Shown here piece after piece: positions 11,553-22,290 of a stretch of 64,000 bases of DNA. The number at the start of each line of letters is the position of its first letter. Within the stretch, counting starts at the first letter, position 1. Below the pieces are notes generated by a model, which saw nothing but the letters and a program-made list of their open reading frames with translations, was not told the DNA's origin and did no database searches. A program made the position numbers and the translations under genes. The stretch lies in the NCBI RefSeq assembly GCF_008831285.2, contig NC_045148.1, positions 2,854,001 through 2,918,000 on the forward strand, written 5' to 3'. Source of the stretch: Nymphaea colorata (lineage: Eukaryota > Streptophyta > Magnoliopsida > Nymphaeales > Nymphaeaceae).

Positions 11553-11808
11553 TTTTGGCTGGTCTTATTAGATTATTGATGGTGCTAGAGTTGTAGTGGT
11601 TTTTGTAACTAGTTCTTACTAGTTGTTATCTATTGTCATTCTAATACAAAGTGTCCCCCAAAGTTCTTGTGATTTTGTTATTTTGGCTGGTCTTATTAGA
11701 TTATTGATGGTGCTAGAGTTGTAGTGGTTTTTGTAACTAGTTCTTACTAGTTGTTATTGTTGGCATTCTAACACAAAGCATCTCCCAATTTTTTAGTTTT
11801 ATGTGCAT
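11553..11808. repeat. 128-bp tandem duplication
   Basis: Two copies start at 11553 and 11681 with TTTTGGCTGGTCTTATTAGA. They are nearly identical for about 75 bases (to the TACTAGTTGTTAT word) and more diverged after that (CATTCTAATACAAAG against CATTCTAACACAAAG). Words such as TTTTGGCTGG and AATACAAAG are common in plant LINE 3' regions, so this may be a duplicated LINE tail. That link is inference. Confidence 0.6.
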
Positions 11809-14159
11809 GTCATTATTCTAGAATAAAGGGAGAGAGCTTATATCCTAACAATCCTCTTATTAAAAATATCTTACATAAATGTTGGCACAACTGCTAATGA
11901 TGTAAATAATATTAGTGTCCTCTACCTATTGGCTTCTCAATAATGTGTTTCCTTGTTTTATATTATTTCCTTTTTCAAATTTAAAAGTGACGAGCTCTTT
12001 AGAAAGAGTTGTCTTGCGCCCTTAGGTATTGTTAGTCAACCCACTTATGTTGGTTTTATGTACAAGTACCCTCCATTGTACTGTACTTTATAAACTGGTT
12101 AATATATCATGAAGTAGTTGTTTTGTTCTTATGGCTTTTAAGTTAGTTAATTTAAAATATGCTAGGGATTCGAAGCATGTTACTTACATGAGTAATTATG
12201 TGTTTTTTATTGTTAAAGGTAAGCATGCAAATTTTATTGGAACACATAATAGATTTAAACTGAACCTAGATCATGGTGCAGACAATTTAACCTAAGAAAG
12301 GTTTACATTAGTTAACAAATCACCCCATACGTCAAATTTTTTCCCCAACAAAATGAGGAATTTCAAGGAGTTCTATGTTTGAACATTTGAAAGAACTATT
12401 ATTAACTCCACACACAAGGAACATTTGTAGTAGTGAATGTCAATGAGGTCCAGTATTTCACTTATTTCAGCTCCTACTTAGATCCGTGCAAATACTTTCT
12501 CTCAAACATAGGGTAGGTGATGCACAACCTTCACATAGTTTCTTCTTTGGTCTTGAGTCTTCACTTTTTCGTTCATCTAAAATGGAAACTTGAAACGAAA
12601 GGATGGAAAGAAAATGCCTTGAGAGGATTTTGCCAAACAGAGCATCATTATGGGCTACTGTAAACACCTTATTTTTTTTTAATTTTCTATTTCCTTGTTT
12701 TGGGCTATTGTCTAGTCATTTTTCAACAGCATTCTAACTGTTTTAAACCCATGTTGGCCTTTTGTCCAGAAATGACCTTTCCCTACATATCCCAAAGCTA
12801 GTAAAACATCAACCCACTGGGTCGATGTGTATACCATCTTACCATTTTGTTCCTCATTCCAAGAAACATTAGAGACTTATTAATTAAGGGAAATTTAACT
12901 TCAATTCCTATCTTTTTAAACACCTTACATGGAAAAAAGGTTATCTCCACTTCACCTATTTTCAACTTAGCTCATTTCAGTTCGACCTAGTCCAATGAGC
13001 ATGTTGGACCCCGTTTCCTCATAGATGATATATTTATGGCCTAGTTTTATCAAGCCCTTCATACACCATTTGACCTAGCTTTGATATGCCATGAGTTACA
13101 TACACATAGTTTCAATTCAAATTTAATGTATTCTTGCTATCAATTAAATCCCAGTTCACTTGGTAATTATTTTATAATAGTTCTAGCTCAAACAATGTCT
13201 AACCTTGACTGACCTCAGACCAAGTTCATCTTATGCTATTTGGCTTAATCCTAGCTTACCATAAACTCACAGTCACTTGGTGTTAGTCAAATTCAATCAT
13301 TCCTTCACTATAAGTTCATTCCATGCTCATTTTTAGTGGGAATGGCATTAAGTTTCCATCTTTCTTTATCAAACTTTCGATTGAGCAGATTCAATTTTCT
13401 ACTTCAGCTCATCTAGCGAAAATCTCATTTGAAACCCTTCAAAATTCTGACTTTTCTAGTTTTGGTACCTCCTTCATTCCATTCAATGACTTTACAAACT
13501 AGATTCCAACCATTTTAGGAAGAAGTTGATTTTAGAATAAATAGGGTAGAGTTTCTAAATGAGGATCAAACTAGGATTTGTCTAGAGTAAGATCTATGAG
13601 AGTATGATCATATAGAGCCCAGATATTTAGGGAAGCTGTAATTTTTGCATGGGTATTCAAGAGTCACCTGGGAAATTTTAAAATGTTTCAACCTCAATGG
13701 TCCACTTCTATTTTCAAATCACCAAAGTGTATGTGTTTTCCTTTAAGACGCTGATTAGGTTCCTCGAAGGTGACAAGTTTTATCAACTCAAATGACTTTC
13801 TAAAGGATCAACCTTTTTCGGATCTCAAAACTTTTGTATTTTTAATCAAATCCTTAGTTTTGAGCCAAAAAAGTCGGATTTTGAAATTGTTGTTATATTA
13901 AGTAGGTGTTTTAAAATTATACCATGTTTTTCAGGATTGAAATGATCATTTTTACACTCCAACTCTAGTTTCAACTTTAAAAGCAGTTTAACATTCTTTG
14001 GCTATTTTAATAAGGACTTGCCAAAGCAAGCTGCACATTTGTATTGTCCAAGCACTAAACCAGCAAGCCCCATCCTGCCAATTCCATTTTTCAAATCAAA
14101 CAACTAGGCTTTAGATAACCTACCATATTTAGCTCAAGTTAAACGGGACCCACCAATGA
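11809..14159. other. AT-rich sequence, no gene seen
   Basis: There are no long frames and no recognisable domains. The word GTAGTAGTG at 12427-12435 could be the right end of a CACTA-type element (see findings). Confidence 0.3.
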
Positions 14160-14329
14160 GATAAATCTGGTTCCAATGAATCTACTAAACCTGAAACCTA
14201 CTAAACTTAGCCTCACTAGAGCTACAGAACCTGGTCAACCTAGTAAGAGATAACTTGTCAAATTTGGCCTCAACGAACCTATTGAACCTAATCCTAGTGA
14301 GCTGACTACATATATCCCATGTGAACTTA

Positions 14330-14610
14330 TTGAAATTATTAAACCTAGTTGATCTATATCCAGTGAACCTACTAAACCTAGATCTAGTTGATTAGCCAGG
14401 TAACTAAACCTAGACCTGGCTGGCCTGCTAAGCCTAGACTTAGTCAACCTGTTAAGCCTAGATCTAGCTAGGCAACTAAGTCTACCAAATTAGCCTGCTA
14501 AATCTAGACCTTATTAGCCTGTTGAGACCACCCCCAGTTAGCTTATTGAACTTAGACCTAGTTAGTGTGCTGTGTCTAGACCGGTCGGCCTACAGGTCTA
14601 AGATTAGACC
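14330..14610. repeat. 24-bp minisatellite, locus A
   Basis: Degenerate units of 24 (sometimes 23) bases follow one another, best from 14418 onward. The plus-strand unit is close to AGTTAGCCTGTTGAACCT plus AGACCT. Similar words continue more loosely back to about 14160. The same unit occurs at 20787-20925. Since 24 is a multiple of three, open frames run through it, but they are repeat translations rather than genes. Confidence 0.7.
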
Positions 14611-17011
14611 TCGTCAACTTAGATCCAGTTAACCTAGTTATGTGTTGTTTGGCGAATATCTCGTTTGAAAATATTTTATGGTATATAAACATTGAATGCA
14701 TGTTACAACAAATAAAACAAATAATTTCCCTCAAGTGTAGTGAGCCATGTTTGATCCCACAAGGAATGTGGAAAACAAGTAAACACATATACTTAAAAGT
14801 TTAACTTCATTAGTCATGATTAAATGTTGAACATCAAATGTATCAATCATCCACAATGAACATTCAATTCAATACAAGGAAAAGGGATTGAAACAACTTC
14901 TCAACTAAGTTATGCATGAGCCCCGATTCTAAATATGACTTTGCTTTGATCTATGCCTTGAGAGCACCCAATTTATATGATGACCTAGACAAAGCAAATA
15001 AACAAAATTAAGATATGAAGTAAAACAAAGGTCCAAATTAGAACATTATATACACAAATGTAAACAAACATGCTACTTCTTCGTAACAATAGAGATATGA
15101 TGAGAACAATAAGTTAGCTACATTAAAACTAGACAGTAACAACAAGACATAAAATGAAACACAGTGCCAAACAGCTCGCATAAACCAAACTAATGAGACT
15201 TAGACCAGATACCAAACTAGCTGATCCACATGATAGAAACATAAAAGACCTAAGCACCCTTATACTATACAATAGACACTTTTGGATAGTTCATTCTAAT
15301 TTGTTTCTTTTAGAAGGAAAATTGTATTAAAATTTTAGAAAAGTAGGTTCATTAGAAACCTGACACAATGAGAAAACAAGCCTTTTCAATTATATTTTGA
15401 AAGATGTGGTCGTTTTATTACAAAAAAATTTATCCAAATGAGATTTTTTAATTTGGTTATAAAAATTCTATCAAACGATACCCAATTTTCATCAACCATA
15501 AACTTTATACATTTTAAACAAACTATAGTTAAAATTTCATGGAAAAATTCATTCATTTGCCCTTTCACTATCATTTTGATAATGGCCTAATCTGACATTT
15601 AGCAAAAAATTAGCAAATATGTGTCATTCACTTAAAATGCATAATTTAAGAGCATGCACCAAATTATGACTCACAACTTAATTAACCAGAAAATAAACAC
15701 TCTAATTCTAATTCCAATTATGCAACCTCATAAAAGTATCAAAATACAATATTTGGCTCGATTCATAGTACTACTGAAGCTAAGCTGGACCATCCCACAC
15801 CTAAAATGAACGGATCTTAGTATATGAAATTCAACTACATTAATGACATATTATGAACCAATGAATTAAGCATGACATGCAACCTATATGAACTAATGAA
15901 TGCATGATATAAATATGAAAGTCCTCGCTAATGTGTGCATGCGATATGATATATCCATACTATACGAGCTATGCAATATGAAGAGCACCCATACGGTATT
16001 AATTAATTGGACGTCCAGTTAAGCTGGGCGGGACCCATTGGATGCTTTGCCATTTTTCCACGTCACCTAGTGGGGACCACTAGAGTGTTTTGTCTAAATC
16101 CAATTGAATTAACTATAAAGCAATGTACATTAATTTAGCTAAAATGTGTGATAGACATGCAATTATCCGAACTGTTAACTTTCCTAAAATGCAATGTCCA
16201 AAGGACCCTTCACTTTTCACTTTGAATTCCAATTGGGAAGCCTCTCCTAAACAACAAAGGAGTTTCCACACAATCAAGGGATTGACTCCTTGAACCACTC
16301 ACTAAAATTCTAATCAAGGATATTTTCATTCTACCGCCTAGAAGAGAGCCAAAACTCCTATCCAACCCTTTGTTTCGATGTCTTGGGATGCCCCCTTCCA
16401 TTTGTACTACAAGGGAGTTTGACGCTTTGAAATTTTGAAACAAAAACTGGTTATATACGAGGCCCCGCCTTGACTATTACACCAACCTGCTTGAAAACCT
16501 GTCTTAAAATTTCGTTTGTTGACTTGAATTTCAGCAACAAGTAGACACCTACAATCGTCCAAAATCTCACGTGATCTAGTGCGGAAACTCTAGAACACGT
16601 CCATTATTGTGCCTATAATAATGGTACGTGCAAGACTAAACCATCTGAAATGCATCAACTATCTGAAATGCACCAACTATCTAAAACGATTTGACGCACA
16701 AGGCACAGTAAATGACACAGTATGACCAGTAAATGACACCGAATGGGAGGGAAAAATTTTAAAAAGATCGCACGCATAAGGCACGCCCCTCCTATTGATT
16801 TTACTTATTAGAAAAACAGAACTAGAAATAAGGAATCTTTCCTAACATTTTGCAAATGAAGACACCTAATAAATTAGTCCATAGCTGGCATGTTCTAGAG
16901 CCACCTTAGAACGTGCCCCACACAATGCACATATAATTGACACCTATATATATGATGTAATATTATATTCATGTCTTATAATCAGATACATGAATTAGTG
17001 ACACCTAGACC
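14611..17011. other. AT-rich sequence, no gene seen
   Basis: Both strands show only short frames. A tandem pair of CATCTGAAATGCA-like 18-mers lies near 16645-16685. At 17012-17030 the word CAGTGGCGGAGTCATG resembles the conserved end of the hAT-like elements noted at 31.9 and 34.3 kb, without a partner end that I can find. Confidence 0.3.
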
Positions 17012-17419
17012 CAGTGGCGGAGTCATGTTGTGGTTGTTCACACTAGCTAAAATCTTTTTTTTTTCAACTTTTTTTTTCTTAACATATGAATGCCCCTTCA
17101 TGTTTATAATAGTAGTGCCTTTATCTAGAAGTTAATTTGCTAACGAGAGACGATACACATGGAGGAAGATAAGTACATCTGCAATTGAAGCAAATATGCG
17201 ATGCATAGCCCCCACCACGACTTGCTCCGGTGGACAGTTCTCCTACTCACCAGAATCCATAGAGGATAGCATGAATTCATGGCTGCCTCGCCAGATTCTG
17301 GCCAAGAAACAAAAAAAGGAAAAACTGCCGACTACATGTACGGATCCTACATGCAAACTACATATTCGTGATATACATTTTTTTAACTAAATAAAATGAA
17401 AATTTTGTAACATGCCTAA

Positions 17420-18695
17420 GGGCGTGTTTGATAGCCTCAAATCTCAGATTAGAGGCTGGATTTTAAGGTGATATCCATCGTTTTAACAAACATTGGGTCA
17501 CAAAACCTCGAATTTGAAATCATCAACGAGGACTAAATCCAGGCATTTGAGATCCTACCCCCTCCCCCCTTCCTCCGATTTCTCGTGCGAATCTGTGGTC
17601 ACCGCTGGAAATTGTCATGGGAAATACCCGTGCTTCTTTCTTCTTCCTCCTCGTTTTCATCTTCACCAGTTACTACTCTTCGACTCCAGTCCTACTTTAA
17701 TTCTAGTTAGCAAACTGCATGAAAATGAAAAGGGATTTTCAAATTTTTAGAGACTTTCTCTAACACCCTCGACAGAGAAACCCATTTTTTCATCAACGAG
17801 GGTTTCTCTCTGAAACACTAGTCGAAGGTTCTATTGAGAGAGACTCACCATCATCCACGAACAACCACTATGGCTTTGAGCTCTCGTCCATTCGAGCTTG
17901 CTGAGGTTGTTGTGAGAAAGAGAGGGAGAAAGAGAGCCAATAAAATGAGAATGCATAACAAAATTTGAGGACAATAAGTCCTTTAGATACAAGAACAAGC
18001 CGCAAAAGCAAAACAAAAGAATAAAATATACAAGACAATAGCACAATAAAGCAAAGTAAGAGTGGGAGGAGGGGGGAGTGGATAAATGGAGCGACAGAGT
18101 CACACAACAACAAGTAAAAGCCGGTGTCTTAGCCGAATAGCAAACTCGACATCACCCTGCACAAAGCGTACCATAGAATCTAACGATGAGAAGGTGCTCC
18201 TGAAGACTTTGTTGTTGTGTTCCTCCCAAATGCACCACCAAGAAGATATAAACCATAGCCTCCAGACATGACCTCAAGAAAAGGGTAAGTGAGGAGAATG
18301 ACAGTAAAGAAAAGAAGACAAATTGAAGGTGGGACTAGAAGGCTATGAACAATTGAAGGTCAGGCAGAGATAAGAACACTATTGAAAAAAGGGCATGAGG
18401 TAAAAAAGTGAATCTGAAACTCAACCGCGGCGAGGCAAAGAGAACACTGATTAGCTAAATTAATGCCAAGGCGTTGCACGTGGTCAAAAGTGTTGATGTG
18501 GCCAACAAGAAAAAGCCAGATAAAAGCAATGACACGAAGAGACGGGCCAAATAACCAAAGGGATTGAATGAGAGAGAGGGGAGAGAGTGTTTCGATAATA
18601 TCAAATGAGGTTTTTAAAAACCTCATTTTCTAATATTTGAGAACCTAAGATCTAAATCAGACATAGATCTAATATCCAGACTATCAAACGTTACC
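17420..18695. mobile_element. Tourist-like inverted-repeat element split by a LINE fragment
   Basis: The left end reads GGGCGTGTTTGATAG and the right end, reverse-complemented, GGTAACGTTTGATAG. Both ends are flanked by TAA (17417-17419 and 18696-18698), the target duplication typical of PIF/Harbinger and Tourist elements. Homologous subterminal words (CAGATTAGAGG and CTGATTTAGATC) lie inside both ends. The interior carries a truncated minus-strand LINE, so the original element was much shorter than 1276 bp. Confidence 0.5.
18086..18626 (-). pseudogene. LINE 3' fragment: zinc-binding domain after reverse transcriptase
   Basis: The minus strand encodes FIWLFLVGHINTFDHVQRLG, then CSLCLAAVEFQIHFFTSCPF. 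This is the CxxC...H...C arrangement of the zinc-binding domain that ends plant LINE polymerases (zf-RVT). After a stop and frame change, 18086-18240 reads WEEHNNKVF and then a C-terminal tail, again as in plant LINEs. The upstream reverse transcriptase is absent, so it is a 5'-truncated copy, the usual LINE fate. A perfect 26-bp palindrome lies at its upstream junction (18603-18628). The sequence at 17830-18085 is probably its 3' UTR. Confidence 0.75.
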
Positions 18696-18698
18696 TAA

Positions 18699-19485
18699 TT
18701 GAATATGAGTCTAAACTGCAAAATAAAAAGATGTGTTCTTGTAAAAACGCATTGAAAAGATGCAAATGAAATTGACATGACATTTTGCAATAAAAGATAA
18801 AACAAGTAATACCAGTCGGCCATATTTGCCTAAATCGGCTGCAATAGAAGGCTTCCATCGGTGCAAGACTATGGCGAAGCTAGAAATTTTTAGCTGAGGG
18901 ACACTAATTCATTTTATTATTGCAATGGGTTGGATGCATGTTGTTTTACAGGGCAGTGTGTAGATCTGGTGTAGACACCTCATAAGGTTAAACCGACGTC
19001 CAGCATTATCATATTAAAACTTTTATAAGGGTTTACTCAAGCTGAGATGTAGTTTTCCGTGCCAGCCCCAAGGTCTACTAAAGATGAGTCTCTCATCACC
19101 CTGCTGTAAACCACTTCCCGCTTGAGATTGAGTTGCACGCAACATGCTATGCATATACGTCAACTCACCCTCAGAAAAAAGGACAATCACAACTTGGCTG
19201 GCCGTTTTCACCCAACTCACTGATGCCATTTAAAACATAAATACTTCTATCTAAGACATTAAATCAAAACCTAAAACCACTAATCTACTTATAAACTTAC
19301 ACGCCATTAACTGATCAACACACATCTTTTAAAAAATCAAAAACTAAACCAAAGAAATCGGAAAACACACCCAGTCATTTATGTTGACTATAGGGCCAAA
19401 GGGTATTAGCTGGCCCGCAATATCAGTACCGCTGGCTACTCCTTTGCAGTTTGCACATATATTAAATAAATCTACATTACTACAC

Positions 19486-19487
<2 letters not shown>
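18699..19487. other. no gene seen
   Basis: AT-rich DNA. Near 18868-18892 the words GGCGAAGCTAGAAATTTTTAG resemble a diverged hAT-like end of the type seen at 34.3 kb. I cannot pair it with a second end. Confidence 0.3.

Positions 19488-19532
<45 letters not shown>
19488..19532. repeat. (TA)n microsatellite
   Basis: About 22 uninterrupted TA dinucleotides. The isoleucine-tyrosine frame through it is an artefact. Confidence 0.95.
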
Positions 19533-19534
<2 letters not shown>

Positions 19535-19808
19535 AACAGTATCTAATCTATCTTGAATGCAGCCAACCTGTAGCTAATTATAAATCTTATTGAAAATTAA
19601 TGCAAACCCAGCCGGCCAGCCATAAAAAACGTCTCCAAAATTTATCAAGTATGAAGAAAAATATAAAAGAACATAAAAGAAATAAATAAAACAAAGGAAA
19701 GGGACATGACAGCAATCGAACCAAGACTCGTAACTAGCTCTAAACTCCATATTCTAGAAGGAAAGAGATATGAGAAAGGGCCCCCATTAGTCGGTGCTCT
19801 CATAAGTA

Positions 19809-19980
19809 CACTACAACAAAAACATGTATTCGCGACGCATGTGAAAGCCGCAGTCAGTAAAAGTCGTTTGTAGCGACGTCCAGTCGAAAGTGTCGTTGAA
19901 GATTGACTTTCACAGACGTTCAAAAGATGATGTCGATAAACATTGGCCTTCACCGACACATACAGCACAAACAACTCCAT
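19809..19980 (+). mobile_element. CACTA-like transposon end with subterminal repeats
   Basis: The terminus CACTACAACAAAAAC starts at 19809, preceded by GTA as a possible half of a 3-bp target duplication. The next ~150 bases hold repeated GACG/GTCG-containing words (TTCGCGACGC, TAGCGACGTC, GTGTCGTTGAAG, GATGTCGATAAAC). This is the kind of subterminal repeat block found inside CACTA (En/Spm) ends. No matching right end (TTTTTGTTGTAGTG) is visible downstream, so it is a solitary end or a heavily deleted element. Confidence 0.55.
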
Positions 19981-20582
19981 TTATCACTATGATCTAATTA
20001 CGGTCCAAAGAGAAGATACTCCAGACATCACCCTCCTATCTACCATTCCTGTGAAGAGGTACCCCAAGTCGCAAGAAAGAGGAAGACGACGTAGGGATGA
20101 AGATTGGCCCGACTGCAGGAAACTTCACGGCGCTGGGTCTGAAAGAGCGCTAGGATTCCGATTGGCTCTAAGATCTCTTCCATTCTTTGATAGACACTCG
20201 CAAAAGTGAGCACGAAAATTACAAGAAAAATTAAGAATGGAAGAGAAAAGAAAGGCAGAAAGTCATCTGCCAGGGCAAAACCACCCTCTTATCACCAAAC
20301 CTAGAGATGGAACAGTGCAGCGAAAAGGTTGTGGAAACCAAGGCTGACTGCCATAGATGACCTCATCTTCTTCTTCTGACGTCTTCACATGAATTTTGCA
20401 TATAGTCCTTCATATTTTTGGTAAATTTGCAAAGACATCACAAAACTTTTTAGAAATTACAAAAGAAGTTGTCGCCCAACTTTGTGGCCTTTTTGTAATT
20501 TTCTTCATTTGCTTTCTAATGGATCACACCTTTGGTGTTTGGTTTAGATGTTTCGACCCTTGATCTGACTTTAGTTGAGTTC
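19981..20582. other. no gene seen
   Basis: Moderate GC around 20050-20210, perhaps still transposon interior. I recognise no domain. Confidence 0.3.
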
Positions 20583-20790
20583 TAGATTTAGATTTAGACC
20601 CCTCTCAACAAGAAATTTGGTCCAAAACACCATAATCATGATACCTTCTCCAAGCTATCATTGAATGTTATACAATTCAGGACATTAATTTTGAACACTA
20701 AAACATGCAAAACATGAGTTCTAAACTTTAACTTCATGGATGAATGCATAAAGCAACGATCAGAAAATGATGCATTTTATGCATCATGAA
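20583..20790. repeat. dispersed ~200-bp direct repeat, copy 1
   Basis: Shares an ordered series of words with 22073-22290: AGATTTAG, CCAAAACAC, AATCATGATA, AACACTAAA, CATGAG, TTCATGGATGA and TTTTATNCATCAT. The match is diverged but collinear over the whole length. The copies lie about 1.49 kb apart in the same orientation. They could be remnants of short LTRs or of a segmental duplication. Confidence 0.55.
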
Positions 20791-20925
20791 CTACTAAATC
20801 TAAGACTAGTTAGCCTGTTGAACATAGACCAAGTTAGCAAGCTGAATCCAAACCTAATTAGCCTAGTAAGCCTAGACCTAGTCAACCTGTTGAACCTAGA
20901 CCCAGCTAGCCTAATGAGCTTAGCA
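20787..20925. repeat. 24-bp minisatellite, locus B
   Basis: Five consecutive units with an exact 24-base step, starting AGTTAGCCTGTTGAAC. The plus-strand frame translates as diverging copies of an eight-residue unit like SLLNLDLV. It is the same repeat as at 14330-14610, about 6.3 kb away. Confidence 0.75.
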
Positions 20926-22072
20926 TACTCAATCATCGTTTATCCAAGTAAGACCAGTTTTAGTGCACTAACTGGCTAACCTGGTCTAGGCCTACTTAAG
21001 CCCAAAGGGAAGCACATACGGATGCCCCCTATTTGGATCACATATACAGTCCTCAATTTTTTGAAATTGACCAAATCCCTTACTAATATCTTTGAACCAC
21101 TATCTAGTACCACTTGATAGGTTTAGATCTCCTCGAACCCAGTTTGATGATCCAATTTGCATTCATGCTTTGTCTTGCATATTATATCCGAGTCTTGATT
21201 TGAAGTCCAATCTTTTACTCCACAAAACTAGTCTCTCTGCCTGTATCTTGATCCCCTCAAAATTTAGATCAATCTCTAATTGATCCACCACCAACCTTCT
21301 ATTTGGGATATGATTTTTTAATCCAAATTCATGCTTTGATCCATGATCCGTTCCACCCAATTTTGTTCCAACTCTCCATCTCAAATCCAATTTTCTACTC
21401 GAAATCTGATCCAAGATCAAGAAATTCAATTTTACACAAGACGTGCAACATCCTTTCAAGTCAAAATTCTCTATTTTGTCTGCTATTAGAATCCGGATCT
21501 CCTCAAGAAGCAAACATCAATCTTCAATTCTATCAAGATCAAATCTATTTCAAAGTTTTTATATGGATCCAAAATTAAAATCTAGAGTAAGGGAGGCTGA
21601 CCCTCCCAGTTCCTTTTTCCTTTCTCCCCTCTTTCCTTCTCCCTTGTTTCTTTTTCTTTCTCCTTTCTTCTCTCTTTCTTCCCTTTTTCCTTGCTTGCCA
21701 TTTCCACCTCCTAATAACTCTATGAAAGCCCCAAGGCGGTGAAATCCCATCCATCTAGCACTTTTGAATGTAAATCTGCTTTGCAGCTTCTCTTTATCTG
21801 ATGTAATCTTTCATGGGGCTTTGCAGGGTCCATCTCTCCCCTCCTCTCAATTTCTCCTCCTTGGTGCCGCCGCATCTTGGTTACTCTTCTTCTTCTTTCT
21901 TTTTTGTTATCCTCTTCTTTTTCTCCTTGTTCATTGCTTCCTTCTTCTTCACATTCTTTCTTTCACTATCTTTTCTTCTTTATTTCCATCTCCTTTGGGC
22001 TTCCACCTTAGAGCTTCTTTTGGATCCTTATGGTGTTGAATTTTTTCTTGGATGTCCTTTTCTGCTAGAGAT
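20926..22072. other. pyrimidine-rich and GATCC-rich sequence, no gene
   Basis: From about 20980 to 21590 the words GATCC, AATCCA and TTTGATCC recur in a loose tandem pattern. From about 21600 to 22020 the plus strand is dominated by T and C. The leucine/phenylalanine/serine-rich frames there are products of composition. Confidence 0.45.
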
Positions 22073-22290
22073 CAGATTTAGGATTTGAATTTGGATCAGC
22101 TCCTGTAGTGAATTCATTCCAAAACACAGAAATCATGATATCTTCAGTAATTTATCCCTGATATATATACAGTTTGAAGCATCAATTGTTAACACTAAAG
22201 CAATGGAAAGCATGAGATTTTAAATATTAATTTCATGGATGATTGCATGAAAAATATAATAAAAAATGGTACCTTTTATACATCATTAGA
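22073..22290. repeat. dispersed ~200-bp direct repeat, copy 2
   Basis: Partner of 20583-20790, same orientation and same order of shared words. The 24-bp minisatellite that follows copy 1 is absent after copy 2. Confidence 0.55.

Noticed and set aside
21443-22088. Serine/phenylalanine/leucine-rich frames resembling membrane proteins
   Set aside because: They come from a long T/C-rich stretch. Hydrophobicity follows from pyrimidine codons.
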